DNA from: a virus
Direction: 5' to 3' (one strand)
DNA: 64,000 nucleotides
IMG/VR virus record: IMGVR_UViG_3300021170_000018
Span: 1 to 64,000 of that record
The position numbers and the translations under genes were made by a program. Of this stretch, positions 55,908 to 63,996 are shown piece by piece. How positions within the stretch are numbered: position 1 is the stretch's first letter; the number at the start of each line of letters is the position of its first letter. A model generated the notes under the pieces. That model searched no databases and had not been told where the DNA came from. It worked only from the letters and a program-made list of their open reading frames with translations.

Positions 55908-56109
55908 AAGCGACCGGGAGCGCAGCCCGGCGGTGCGCCGTGCCCTGAACGAGCTGCGGCTGCTGCGGTCCCGGGAGGAGCTGGCCAGGAGGCAGAAGCA
56001 GTATTACGAGAAGGCAGTCGCCGCGCTGAGCCCGGAGGAGCTAGACCAGTACCTGCGCATCGCCTACGCGCAGGGCGCGCCGGCGATCCCGGAGTGCCCC
56101 TGCCAGTGA
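55894..56109 (+). CDS. Small coiled-coil protein
   Basis: A 71-aa protein with GTG start. RRALNELRLLRSREELARRQ continues to a Tyr/Glu-rich helix. Ends just before a 10-bp hairpin. Confidence 0.68.
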   Translation: MAKAESDRERSPAVRRALNELRLLRSREELARRQKQYYEKAVAALSPEELDQYLRIAYAQGAPAIPECPCQ

Positions 56110-56117
56110 CCAGGCCC

Positions 56118-56152
56118 GCGAGGCCCGTGCCGCGACCCGGCGCGGGCCTCGC
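56118..56152 (+). terminator. GC hairpin ending the operon
   Basis: GCGAGGCCCG (56118-56127) pairs with CGGGCCTCGC (56143-56152). It separates the 53.5-56.1 kb operon from the next promoter. No strong T-run. Confidence 0.65.
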
Positions 56153-56166
56153 GTCATCCCCTCCTA

Positions 56167-56188
56167 ATGGCAAGCAATCCTGTATTCT
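56167..56188 (+). promoter_or_regulatory. Conserved leaderless promoter, opposite orientation
   Basis: ATGGCAAGCAATCCTGTAT carries TATTCT (56183-56188), 6 bases before the ATG at 56195. The -10 lies at the GCTGTAT end of the element. Confidence 0.75.
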
Positions 56189-56194
56189 GAGGGC

Positions 56195-56371
56195 ATGAAG
56201 CTGCCATCCATCCTGACCCGGCGCGGATTCGCCTGGTACGCCCTCCTGGCGTTCACCATCTGGTGGTGCTCCCGCAACCCGCATGACGCCGCCGCCGCCG
56301 GGCGCAACCTGCTCCGCTTCACCGCCTATGCCGTCGGCCAGCTCTCGGTGTTCGCCCGGAAGGCAGCATGA
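56195..56371 (+). CDS. Leaderless membrane peptide
   Basis: A 58-aa protein with one membrane helix (WYALLAFTIWWCS) after a basic N-terminus and a second amphipathic stretch (LLRFTAYAVGQLSVFA). ATGA overlap with the next gene. Confidence 0.72.
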   Translation: MKLPSILTRRGFAWYALLAFTIWWCSRNPHDAAAAGRNLLRFTAYAVGQLSVFARKAA

Positions 56372-56502
56372 TGAGGCTGCGAGCACGCAATGCGCTCTGG
56401 CGGCTGTCTGACTGGCTGTGCGCACACAAGGCGACCTTCGGGCTAGGGCACCAGGTCGGCGAGCTCGGCTGGAAGCTGCGACGCCCCGGGGACCGGGCGT
56501 GA
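56368..56502 (+). CDS. Hypothetical basic peptide
   Basis: A 44-aa protein (MMRLRARNALWRLSDWLCAH) linking the membrane peptide and the HNH gene through 4-base overlaps. It is basic, possibly amphipathic. Confidence 0.62.
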   Translation: MMRLRARNALWRLSDWLCAHKATFGLGHQVGELGWKLRRPGDRA

Positions 56503-56984
56503 GCCCCGTCGTCATCGCGGAGGCCGCCACCGGGGCGGTCGCCGTCATCGCGGTCGCCGCGCCGCTGCTGGGCCTGATGGCGGCCGAGTCCGTCATGCTG
56601 CTGGTGCCAGCCGGATGGCGGGCCAGGAGGCGGCACGGGCGCCCCCGGCCCGCCATTCCCGCCCGGCTGCGGCGCATCATCGGCTCCGCTGACCGGCACC
56701 GGTGCTGCTACTGCCACTCGCGACACGAGCCGCAGGTGGACCACATCCGGCCGTGGTCACTCGGGGGCCTGTCCGCCGCGTGGAACCTCGCCATCCTCTG
56801 CGGCCACTGCAACCGGGTGAAGAGCGACTACTGGCGGCACCGGGACGGGGACGTGCACTACAACCCCTGGGAAGGGCACGGCGACATGCACCTGGCGGCC
56901 ATGATCCTCGCCCGGGAGCTGCGGCACCGGCGCAGCCCGCTGCGGTGGGCGCGGCTGGCCATCGCGGCGTGCGCCGTACGGTAG
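56499..56984 (+). CDS. Membrane-anchored HNH endonuclease
   Basis: A 161-aa protein. Residues 5-37 are hydrophobic (AVAVIAVAAPLLGLMAAESV) and predict a membrane anchor, followed by a basic stop-transfer region (RARRRHGRPR). Residues 60-115 form the HNH domain: CCYCHS, QVDHIRPWSLGG (catalytic D81/H82), AWNLAILCGHCNRVKS (N96 and second Cys pair). GTG start overlaps the upstream stop. A nuclease held at the membrane could act on DNA as it enters the cell, for instance on superinfecting phage DNA; this is inference from topology. Confidence 0.8.
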   Translation: MSPVVIAEAATGAVAVIAVAAPLLGLMAAESVMLLVPAGWRARRRHGRPRPAIPARLRRIIGSADRHRCCYCHSRHEPQVDHIRPWSLGGLSAAWNLAILCGHCNRVKSDYWRHRDGDVHYNPWEGHGDMHLAAMILARELRHRRSPLRWARLAIAACAVR

Positions 56985-57009
56985 CGCGGGCGCCGGCCTC
57001 TCTTGGTGA

Positions 57010-57031
57010 ATACAGCTTTCCTTGCTATAGT
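57010..57031 (+). promoter_or_regulatory. Conserved leaderless promoter
   Basis: ATACAGCTTTCCTTGC precedes TATAGT (57026-57031), 6 bases before the ATG at 57038. A TTGGTG lies 17 bases upstream of the -10. Confidence 0.83.
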
Positions 57032-57037
57032 GGGGTC

Positions 57038-57295
57038 ATGAGCACAGCAGCTGGGACCGGGACCGTGATCGAGGTCCGGCGCGCGGAGGCCCGCTTCCCC
57101 GGGCAGCGCAGCCGGGCGTTCACCTACAGCTGGAAGGCCATCGCGGACGAGGACTTCCCGCGCCCTGACGGCACCGTCTTCCACCGCCCGGCGGGCACCT
57201 GGGTCGAGCACGGCACCAGCATTGTCGCGCTGCGGGACACGCTGCGGCGCAAGTTCGGGCGCGGCATCACGATCAGCGAGGACTGGAAGCCATGA
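57038..57295 (+). CDS. Leaderless hypothetical protein
   Basis: An 85-aa protein. VIEVRRAEARFPGQRSRAFT and then DGTVFHRPAGTWVEHGTSIV. Strand-rich. The start is fixed by the promoter; no ribosome-binding site is present. Confidence 0.75.
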   Translation: MSTAAGTGTVIEVRRAEARFPGQRSRAFTYSWKAIADEDFPRPDGTVFHRPAGTWVEHGTSIVALRDTLRRKFGRGITISEDWKP

Positions 57296-57462
57296 GCGGG
57301 GAGATCACCGCCAGCCAGGTCGGGGCCCTCCGCGACGAGGCCGGGCAGCATGGCGACCTGGAACAGGCCGCCATCTGTGAGCAGGCCCTCGGCGGGGACT
57401 TCACCGCGTGGGCCATCTGCGTGGAAGTCATCAGCTACGCCGCGAGGGAGAGCCGGCCATGA
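57292..57462 (+). CDS. Hypothetical small acidic protein
   Basis: A 56-aa helical acidic protein (GALRDEAGQHGDLEQAAICE) with ATGA overlaps at both ends. Confidence 0.68.
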   Translation: MSGEITASQVGALRDEAGQHGDLEQAAICEQALGGDFTAWAICVEVISYAARESRP

Positions 57463-57965
57463 GCACGCGGAAGAACATGATCGCCCGCGCCAGCGACGGC
57501 ACCGAGGTCGTCCTGCGGACCGCCGGGGGATACGACACGGCGGGCCTGATCCGGCGGCCCGACGGCACCTGGTACATCGCGGCGCAGGGGAACTCGGCGG
57601 AGTCAGTGCGCAAGCGCACCCGGGCGGCCGTGAACCGCTACCACGGGGGCAGCGCCCCCATCGAGGTGCGCCCCCTGCACGAGGAGACCGCGCCGATGGT
57701 CCGCGACTACTTCGGCACCCACGACGTCAGGATCACCAGCTGCTTCTCCGAGGGCCAGTGGCGCCTGGTGCTGACCTCGTCCGGCCAGCCAGGATCATAC
57801 CGGGGGGACCGGACGATGCTGCGCAGGCTGGCGCTAGCGGGCGTGGAGGCCGTTGCCGTGACCGGGCAGCGGCCGGGCGAGGACCGCCAGCGGACCGCTG
57901 ACTTTCAGATGGACGAGATCGCCCGGAGCTGCGGCTTCCGGCTACCGCAGCGGGCCGCGTCATGA
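57459..57965 (+). CDS. Hypothetical protein
   Basis: A 168-aa protein. ASDGTEVVLRTAGGYDTAGL and a later PIEVRPLHEETAPMVRDYFG suggest an alpha/beta enzyme-like fold, but no motif is decisive. Confidence 0.7.
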   Translation: MSTRKNMIARASDGTEVVLRTAGGYDTAGLIRRPDGTWYIAAQGNSAESVRKRTRAAVNRYHGGSAPIEVRPLHEETAPMVRDYFGTHDVRITSCFSEGQWRLVLTSSGQPGSYRGDRTMLRRLALAGVEAVAVTGQRPGEDRQRTADFQMDEIARSCGFRLPQRAAS

Positions 57966-58333
57966 CCACCGAGGAGTGGCAGGCCCTCCAGGACGAGCTG
58001 TACGACAGGTTCTGCCGTAAGGAGCTGGACCCCGGGGAGTACTGCGAGGCGTCCCTCGGCCTGGGCCCTGCTGCCGTCGCCATTAACGAGGAACGCAGGC
58101 GGATCGTGGAAGCCGGCGGGCGGATCGGGGTCGCCAGGGTGCCCCACGCGGACAGCACCCGCGTGGGGCACTACGGCGTGTACGGCCTGCCCGACGACGG
58201 CCACGTGGTCATCGAGTACGAGGGCTACGAGCAGGACGGCGTCCAGCACGGCATCGGCGGGCGCAGGAGGCCGGTCCGCTACAAGGCGCTGCGCGACGGC
58301 CTGGACATCACGATCTTCGGGGAGGGGCAGTGA
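57962..58333 (+). CDS. Hypothetical protein
   Basis: A 123-aa protein. An acidic helical N-terminus (TTEEWQALQDELYDRFCRKE) and a beta C-terminus (GHVVIEYEGYEQDGVQHG). ATGA overlap. Confidence 0.7.
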   Translation: MTTEEWQALQDELYDRFCRKELDPGEYCEASLGLGPAAVAINEERRRIVEAGGRIGVARVPHADSTRVGHYGVYGLPDDGHVVIEYEGYEQDGVQHGIGGRRRPVRYKALRDGLDITIFGEGQ

Positions 58334-58626
58334 GCGGCAGGCAGCTGAGCGAGCGGGAGACCCTCCTGCTGCGGGTGATCTTCAAGAGCATGCCGGATGG
58401 CATCAGCCGTGACCAGCTGGCCGAGGAGATGCAGTTCATGACGGGAAGCGCTACCCAGGCTGGCATCACGCGGACAGTCGGCTGCCTGTGCCGCAAGAAT
58501 CTGGCCTGGCAGGCCGTTCACGTCCACGCCGGCCGCAAGGCACAGTTTTACAGGATCACCGATACGGGCCGTGATGCCCTGAAAGGCGACATGTCCGGCC
58601 AGTGGATCGCGAGGAGGAAGCGGTGA
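58330..58626 (+). CDS. Winged-helix regulator
   Basis: A 98-aa protein. LSERETLLLRVIFKSMPDGI, then SRDQLAEEM (helix 2), and TQAGITRTVGCLCRKNL as recognition helix, with AQFYRITDTGRDAL as the wing. Resembles MarR/PadR-type folds. GTG start. A candidate controller of the conserved promoters. Confidence 0.75.
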   Translation: MSGRQLSERETLLLRVIFKSMPDGISRDQLAEEMQFMTGSATQAGITRTVGCLCRKNLAWQAVHVHAGRKAQFYRITDTGRDALKGDMSGQWIARRKR

Positions 58627-58865
58627 AGGTCATGACCATGAGGATCGCGGGAAGCGAGGTCAGGGTGGGGGACGACGTCATCTTCCTGGGCACTCCGCAC
58701 CACGTCACGTCCGTCGAGCCGTACTCCCACCCGGTGGCCACGGGGGGCGAGCAGTGGGCCATCGCCTACGCCGCCACCCCGGAGCGGCCGGCGAAGGGGA
58801 ACGCCTGGGCGATCACCCTGGAGCCGCACTGCGACTATGACATCACCCGGGTGGTAGCGCCATGA
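58623..58865 (+). CDS. Hypothetical beta-barrel protein
   Basis: An 80-aa protein. MRIAGSEVRVGDDVIFLGTP is a typical small-barrel strand set. GTGA overlap. Confidence 0.7.
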   Translation: MKVMTMRIAGSEVRVGDDVIFLGTPHHVTSVEPYSHPVATGGEQWAIAYAATPERPAKGNAWAITLEPHCDYDITRVVAP

Positions 58866-59131
58866 TCATCGACGGCCTGACCGCCCGCGAGGCGAGGGCG
58901 CTGGCAATCCTGGACGAACAGCACGGCCCGGTCACGGTGGACGCCCTGCACGCGGCGATGACGCGGAACGCCACATGGCTCACCCTGGGGGCCGTGAGGA
59001 TGACGGGGGAAATCCTCGCGGGGCAGCAGCTGGCCGCCCGGCGGGCCGACAGGCGGTACGTGATAACCGAGGCAGGGCGCGAGTGGGTGAGGCGGAACCG
59101 CAGCGCCCTGGACGAGATCACCCGGTCATGA
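58862..59131 (+). CDS. Winged-helix protein
   Basis: An 89-aa protein. LTAREARALAILDEQHGPVT, VDALHAAMTRNATWLTLGAV (helix-turn-helix), and RRADRRYVITEAGREWVRRN (wing and last helix). ATGA overlap. Second winged-helix gene in this operon. Confidence 0.74.
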   Translation: MIIDGLTAREARALAILDEQHGPVTVDALHAAMTRNATWLTLGAVRMTGEILAGQQLAARRADRRYVITEAGREWVRRNRSALDEITRS

Positions 59132-59316
59132 GTGAATTCCTGCACCACGTCTCCAGCCAAGACAGGATCGAGTTCAAGGAACTTCCGGGCGGCATGGTCA
59201 GGATCTTCATCCTCGGCCCGAGGGGCGGCGTGCGGGCGAACATCACCGTGCGCCGGAGCAGCCTGGAGACCCTGGCCATCCGGATACTGGCGAAGAAGGA
59301 GAACCGGGGCGAATGA
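59128..59316 (+). CDS. Hypothetical small protein
   Basis: A 62-aa protein. RIEFKELPGGMVRIFILGPR makes strands, followed by a basic helix (LETLAIRILAKKENRG). Confidence 0.7.
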   Translation: MSEFLHHVSSQDRIEFKELPGGMVRIFILGPRGGVRANITVRRSSLETLAIRILAKKENRGE

Positions 59317-59744
59317 GCGAGACTGAGTCGCTGACCGATGAGCAGCTGGACTGGCTGGAGCGCCGGTACACCCCGGCGGAGGACCAGAAGTGCGTCGTAT
59401 GCGGGGCGCCCCTGCGGTTCTCCCATTCCGAGTCAGGGGAGAAAGCGGTGTACAACTGCTCCAGCGACGCCGTAAGCCCGCTGCGCAGCACCCTGCCGTT
59501 GCGGGAGCGGATCGAGCATTACCGGCGCAGCGCCTGGTACGACCAGGGAGAGGCCAGCGTCGTGGTGGTGGCCGTCCGGGAGCTGCGGCAGTGGCGCGAG
59601 CACGCTAAAGGGCGCGAGAAGGCGGCGGTCCGCGACGAACTGGACGACATCGCCGCCGACATCGCCCTCCGCATGAAGAACGCGGCACGCGCCGACGCGC
59701 TAGCCATCGTTGCCGCGTTCAGGCAGCGGAACGAGGCCCGGTAG
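59313..59744 (+). CDS. Zinc-knuckle coiled-coil protein
   Basis: A 143-aa protein. CVVCGAPLRFSHSESGEKAV then a later Cys gives one zinc knuckle; the C-terminal 70 residues are coiled coil (LRQWREHAKGREKAAVRDEL). ATGA overlap. Confidence 0.72.
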   Translation: MSETESLTDEQLDWLERRYTPAEDQKCVVCGAPLRFSHSESGEKAVYNCSSDAVSPLRSTLPLRERIEHYRRSAWYDQGEASVVVVAVRELRQWREHAKGREKAAVRDELDDIAADIALRMKNAARADALAIVAAFRQRNEAR

Positions 59745-59746
59745 CC

Positions 59747-60202
59747 ATGGCCGAGCAGGTGCTGACGGGCAACGCCGGCGGCGAGCGGCGCTGGGCATTC
59801 ATGGAGGGCCTGGACATCGGGGCGGACGGCGACCCGTACCTGGACCGGCTGCGCATCGTGCAGACGCCATGGGCGAGCCTCTACCTGCACCACATCCACC
59901 GGCCCGACCGGGACCACGACCCGCATGACCACCCGTGGGCGTTCATCTCGCTGGTGCTGGCGGGCGGCTACACCGAGCTGGCGTGGCGGGACAAGGAGCG
60001 TCCCTCCTCATTCCGGACCCGCGAGCGAAGGCGCTGGTCGGTCGCTCGCACCCGGCGGTCCTCGGCGCACGTCATCACCGGCATCGAGGGACCGCTGTGG
60101 ACGCTCGTCATCACCGGCCCGAGGCGCGCGGAATGGGGATTCTGGAGGCTCGGGGAGTTCATTCCATGGCGCGAGTACACCAGCCGGGCCGAGGACTCAT
60201 GA
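59747..60202 (+). CDS. Cupin-fold protein
   Basis: A 151-aa protein. RDHDPHDHPWAFISLVLAGG is a cupin metal-binding motif with three His, and RRSSAHVITGIEGPLWTLVI contributes the second motif, followed by WGFWRLGEFIPW. Cupins of this type, related to cysteine-dioxygenase-like folds, are often found in phages. Reaction unknown. ATG two bases after the previous stop. Confidence 0.8.
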   Translation: MAEQVLTGNAGGERRWAFMEGLDIGADGDPYLDRLRIVQTPWASLYLHHIHRPDRDHDPHDHPWAFISLVLAGGYTELAWRDKERPSSFRTRERRRWSVARTRRSSAHVITGIEGPLWTLVITGPRRAEWGFWRLGEFIPWREYTSRAEDS

Positions 60203-60345
60203 GCATCCCCTCGAATTCCTGCGAGGACAACGGGTGCCCGGCCTGCGGGTCCGACGACTACAGCACGGAGCCAGGGGACGACGGCACCCCAGACTACGAA
60301 AACGGCCTGAAGACCTGCGATGAGTGCGGGGAGTCCTGGATATGA
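60199..60345 (+). CDS. Zinc-ribbon peptide
   Basis: A 48-aa protein with GCPACGSDDYST and TCDECGESW: a classical four-Cys ribbon. It overlaps the methyltransferase start (ATGA) and so is translated with it. Confidence 0.78.
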   Translation: MSIPSNSCEDNGCPACGSDDYSTEPGDDGTPDYENGLKTCDECGESWI

Positions 60346-61367
60346 CCACCGTCCTGGAGATCTGCGGCGGCGGCGGCGGGATGGCCCTCGGGCTGGAGCA
60401 GGCCGGGTTCGAGTGCGCCGCGATCGCGGAGATCGACCATGACGCCTGCGACACGCTGCGCGCCAACCGTCCCGGCTGGAAGGTCATCGAGGGCGACGTC
60501 CGCGACCTGGACGGGAAGCAGTTCGACGGCATCGACCTGGTCGCGGGCGGGCCGCCTTGTCAGCCCTTCTCCGTCGGCGGCATGCAACTGGGGGAGGGCG
60601 ACGAGCGGGACCTCTTCCCCGAGGCGCTGCGAATCGTCGGGGAAGCCCGGCCGCGCATGGTGATGCTGGAGAACGTCAAGGGCCTTTCCCAGAAGAGGTT
60701 CCTCGGTTACCGGGCCCAGGTCATCAAGAGCCTCTGCAAGATGGGATACCGGAGCATCCGGTGGCGGGTAGTTAATGCCAGCTCGTGGGGGGTTCCCCAG
60801 CTCCGGCCACGGATGGTCCTCATCGCCGGGCGTAATCCCTCCTCCCTTTCCCTCGCCGGCGTCGGTGCTGACGGATCGCCGCTCACTGCCCTGCACGCAA
60901 GGGTGCCGTGGGCGCTCAGCATGCCTGGCGCGTCGTCCATGGCACCGTCCGTTGGCACGACCCTGCATGACCTCATGGCGTCCCGGGGCTGGCCCGGCGC
61001 ATATGACTGGGCGATCAAGGCCAATGACATCGCCCCGACGATCGTCGGGGGAAGCAAGAAGCACGGCGGCGCCGACCTCGGCCCGACCCGGGCGAAGGAG
61101 GCATGGCGGCGACTGAGGGTCGATGGCATGGGAATAGCCGATGAGGCCCCCGGGCCGGACTTCCCCGTGGACGGGCTGCCAAGGCTCACCCTGCGGATGG
61201 TGGCACGGCTCCAGGGCTTCCCCGATGACTGGCTGTTCTCCGGCCGCAAGACGTCGGCCTACCGGCAGCTCGGCAACGCGTTCCCCCCGCCAGTCGCCAG
61301 GGCCTTCGGCGAGTCGATGGCGGCGGCGCTGCGGGGCAATCCGGCTTGCCCCGGGTTATGCTCGTAA
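60342..61367 (+). CDS. C5-cytosine DNA methyltransferase
   Basis: A 341-aa protein. Motif I is ICGGGGGMALGLEQAGF (SAM), motif IV GGPPCQPFS with catalytic C73, motif VI MLENVKG with E110, motif VIII SSWGVPQLRPR, and motifs IX-X RLTLRMVARLQGF and YRQLGNAFPPPVA. All core residues are intact, so it should methylate cytosine at a specific site, protecting phage DNA against host restriction. No cognate nuclease is apparent beside it; the short target-recognition region lies about residues 175-265. The last gene of the rightward block, with slightly lower GC than its neighbours. Confidence 0.93.
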   Translation: MTTVLEICGGGGGMALGLEQAGFECAAIAEIDHDACDTLRANRPGWKVIEGDVRDLDGKQFDGIDLVAGGPPCQPFSVGGMQLGEGDERDLFPEALRIVGEARPRMVMLENVKGLSQKRFLGYRAQVIKSLCKMGYRSIRWRVVNASSWGVPQLRPRMVLIAGRNPSSLSLAGVGADGSPLTALHARVPWALSMPGASSMAPSVGTTLHDLMASRGWPGAYDWAIKANDIAPTIVGGSKKHGGADLGPTRAKEAWRRLRVDGMGIADEAPGPDFPVDGLPRLTLRMVARLQGFPDDWLFSGRKTSAYRQLGNAFPPPVARAFGESMAAALRGNPACPGLCS

Positions 61368-61394
61368 GTGCCGCCGACCCCCCGTAGGCGGCAC
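61368..61394 (+). terminator. GC hairpin after the methyltransferase gene
   Basis: GTGCCGCC (61368-61375) pairs with GGCGGCAC (61387-61394) directly after the stop. No T-run follows. Confidence 0.55.
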
Positions 61395-61429
61395 AGGGCG
61401 GCGATGCCCCCGTCTCGCCGGCCCGTCAA

Positions 61430-61472
61430 GGCGGCTCTTCGGCACCAGCAACCGAAGGGCCGCCGCCCTTTT
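61430..61472 (+). terminator. Rho-independent terminator of the rightward block
   Basis: GGCGGCTCTTCGG (61430-61442) pairs with CCGAAGGGCCGCC (61452-61464), 13 bp with one G-U, loop CACCAGCAA, followed by GCCCTTTT. It lies between convergent gene blocks. Confidence 0.85.
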
Positions 61473-62452
61473 CAGAGGGCGAGCAGCGGGGCCGCCTCGG
61501 CCAGCTCCCCGGCGCCAGCAGCGGCGCCGCCGCCTCCCATGCCGGGCAGCAGCGACCGGAGGCCCTGCCCCTCGAGCATGTGCGAGGCGGCACCGCCGCC
61601 GTGGTCGCCCCCTTGCGGCGCGGCCGGGCCAGGGCCGGCCGGGGTGTCGGAGATGACCTGGGACGACAAGTCCGTGGCGGCGGTCAGGTAGCGGCCCACC
61701 ACGGCGCGGGCGATCCGCCCGCACTCCGGCTCCGGCAGCCCGGGGTTGGACCGGGAGATCATGGCCTCCACCCGGATGACCTCCCGCAGCACCGGGTCGG
61801 CGGAGGCCTGGCGGGGCGGCAGCGGCCCCTCCCCCGAGCCGGCGGGGAGGGTGGGCGCCATGCCGCCCATCTCAGGCGACGGGACGCCGGTTTCCAGCGA
61901 CCCCGGTCCCGTCCCGGTTTCCGGCGGGGTGAAGGCGGGCATCATCGCCGACTCGGGCATGGCGTCGGCCTGGCGGCGCAGCGACCCGGTGGCCTGGGTC
62001 ACCGGTCCCGCGTACGGCGGCCGGGGCCTGGTGACATCCGGGGAAGGGCCGCCGGGGGCGCCCTGCGGCACCTCGGCGTAGGAGCCGGAGAAGTCCGGCC
62101 CCTCGTCGTGCTCGTCAGGCTTGGCGGGGCCGGACCCGTAACCGGACCCGTTGCTGGCCAGCCCCGCCACCTCCTCCGCCGGGTCCTGCCCCTCGGCGAG
62201 GGCCTCGCGGCACAGCTCATAGCGGCGCCGGGCGGTGGCCATCAGGTCTTCGGGATCGAGATCGCAAGCGTGCGCGATGGCGGCGATGGAGCCCTGCGCG
62301 AGGGCGCTGCGGTGCGCGTACTCCTGCGGGGAGCGGGCGGCCAGCAGGAACGGCATCACCGTCTCCAGGTGCGCGTCGGCCAGGTCGAGGGCCGCCTGCC
62401 GCCGCCCGAGGTCGTGCTCGGCCCAGCTGCCGTCCCACAGGTCGTCGCTCAC
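61472..62452 (-). CDS. Probable virion-module protein
   Basis: A 326-aa protein. Residues 1-95 are helical (RQAALDLADAHLETVMPFLL), 95-215 proline/Gly-rich linker, 215-270 helical (IRVEAMISRSNPGLPE), and the end is Gly/Ala-rich. The composition resembles the C-terminal parts of the virion multidomain proteins. ATGA overlap with the gene upstream. Confidence 0.65.
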   Translation of the reverse strand: MSDDLWDGSWAEHDLGRRQAALDLADAHLETVMPFLLAARSPQEYAHRSALAQGSIAAIAHACDLDPEDLMATARRRYELCREALAEGQDPAEEVAGLASNGSGYGSGPAKPDEHDEGPDFSGSYAEVPQGAPGGPSPDVTRPRPPYAGPVTQATGSLRRQADAMPESAMMPAFTPPETGTGPGSLETGVPSPEMGGMAPTLPAGSGEGPLPPRQASADPVLREVIRVEAMISRSNPGLPEPECGRIARAVVGRYLTAATDLSSQVISDTPAGPGPAAPQGGDHGGGAASHMLEGQGLRSLLPGMGGGGAAAGAGELAEAAPLLAL

Positions 62453-63996
62453 TGCGCCCCTCCTGCCATCGCCCGTGCCCCGTGCTGGACGCGGGCCCGG
62501 AATGCCGCCAGCCGCTGGCTGGCCACCCGGTCGGTGCCCCGGTCGCCCTCATACGCGGGCTTGTTAGAGTACCCGGGCTGATTGGCGGAGTTGGGGGCGA
62601 CGGGGGCCAGGGTGGCGTTCTCCGGGTGCGCCCCGGAGAAGGTCTGGGTGAACGGGCCGTCCGGCTGCTCTGGGCGCTGCGGCTTCCCCATCACGTCATC
62701 GGGGACCACCGGCCCGCCGGACAGCGGCGGGGCACCCTGGTAGGGCGGCGCCCCGCCGGGGGCAGCCGCCTCGGTGAGGCCGCCCATCGGGGGTTGGGTG
62801 CCAGGGCCGTTCAGGGGGGTGGCGCCCATGGGGTCCGGGGAGGTTCCCGGACCGTCGGTGATCAGGTCGGTGGAGGTGGCCGCCTGGCGCTGGACGTACG
62901 CCCCGGTGGCCTGGATTCCGGCCCTGCGGGCGTGCTTGCGGGTGAACGAGACGTGCCGCTCGATCCGGTGCGCCAGGTCTGGGTGGGTGCCCATCGCGTG
63001 CGCTGCCAGCCACTCCTGCTGGGCACCCGGGGCGTCGGTGATGCCGGAGTACAGGCCCGCCTCGAACCGGGCGCTGCCCTGGGACACGAGCCGCTGCCCG
63101 GGTTGCCACCGGGTGGCGAACAGGTACCCCTTGCGGAAGTCCGGGTCATCGAAGAGGGCGTCGGGGGCGAACGTGGCCGACGCGCGGCGCAGCGACGCGG
63201 TCCTCGACGCCTTCGACACCTGGAAGGCCCGCTGCGCCTCCTGGGCGTTCGCCGCCTGGCCGGAGTCACCTCCCAGGGAGCGGGGCGCGTCCATGGGGCC
63301 GGCCGGGGCCTGGGCGCCCGCGTACCCCTCGGAGTAGCCCTTCACGTAGGGGGAGACCCCAGGGGAGGAGTCGGCGAACGCCGGCCGCTCGCCTGATGCC
63401 CGGTCGGCGCGGCCGGCCTTCTCGCCCGCCGCGTAGTCCGCGCCGCCCGGCTGGTCCGGGGGGGTGGTCTGCGGCGAGTTGTACGGGGGGTGCAGGTCGT
63501 CGGTGGTGGAGCGCGGCTGGGACCATGCGTCGGCAGTGTGCAGCGCCGCCGTGGTGCCGCGCTGCTCGGCGTACAGCAGCGTGCCGGGCGCGGTGTGCAT
63601 CTTGCGGCCCTCGGCGTAGGCGGCGAGGTACTCGCCGTGCAGGTCGCGACGGCCGGTGGACTTCTCGTACTCGTCGGCCGTCATGGGGGCGCGGCCCACC
63701 ATGCCGTGCATCAGCCCGGCCGTCCCGTTCCAGCCGCTCAGGTAGCGGCCGTGCTGGATCTTGGAGTGCCCGAAGTCCTCCTGGTGGCGGGGCTTGCGGC
63801 CGTCGAGGGCGTCGGCGTGGCCCATCATCCGGGCGCCCTGCGGCGGCAGGTCGGACTTTGCTCCCTGGCGCGCCTTGGGGCGCGGCCCGGCGGGGCTGGT
63901 CACCCACTGCTCCCCGAGGGAGTCCCCGAGGGGGAAGGCGACCCCCTCGGGGAGCTGGTCGTCCTCCGGGGACGGGACGTTATCCGGGTCGGTCAC
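62449..63996 (-). CDS. Probable virion-associated protein
   Basis: A 515-aa protein whose start lies 4 bases from the window edge. Repeated Tyr/Gly motifs (DYAAGEKAGRADRA; YVKGYSEGYAGAQ; FRKGYLFATRWQPG; FEAGLYSGITDAPGAQQEW) are separated by Pro/Gly linkers and a QEWLAAHAMG helix. No enzyme motif. The low-complexity, repeat-rich composition matches the virion proteins at 12-23 kb. Confidence 0.62.
   Translation of the reverse strand: MTDPDNVPSPEDDQLPEGVAFPLGDSLGEQWVTSPAGPRPKARQGAKSDLPPQGARMMGHADALDGRKPRHQEDFGHSKIQHGRYLSGWNGTAGLMHGMVGRAPMTADEYEKSTGRRDLHGEYLAAYAEGRKMHTAPGTLLYAEQRGTTAALHTADAWSQPRSTTDDLHPPYNSPQTTPPDQPGGADYAAGEKAGRADRASGERPAFADSSPGVSPYVKGYSEGYAGAQAPAGPMDAPRSLGGDSGQAANAQEAQRAFQVSKASRTASLRRASATFAPDALFDDPDFRKGYLFATRWQPGQRLVSQGSARFEAGLYSGITDAPGAQQEWLAAHAMGTHPDLAHRIERHVSFTRKHARRAGIQATGAYVQRQAATSTDLITDGPGTSPDPMGATPLNGPGTQPPMGGLTEAAAPGGAPPYQGAPPLSGGPVVPDDVMGKPQRPEQPDGPFTQTFSGAHPENATLAPVAPNSANQPGYSNKPAYEGDRGTDRVASQRLAAFRARVQHGARAMAGGAQ

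Noticed and set aside
60342-61367. Restriction-modification system
   Set aside because: Neighbouring genes are a zinc-ribbon peptide and a cupin; no restriction endonuclease partner is visible.
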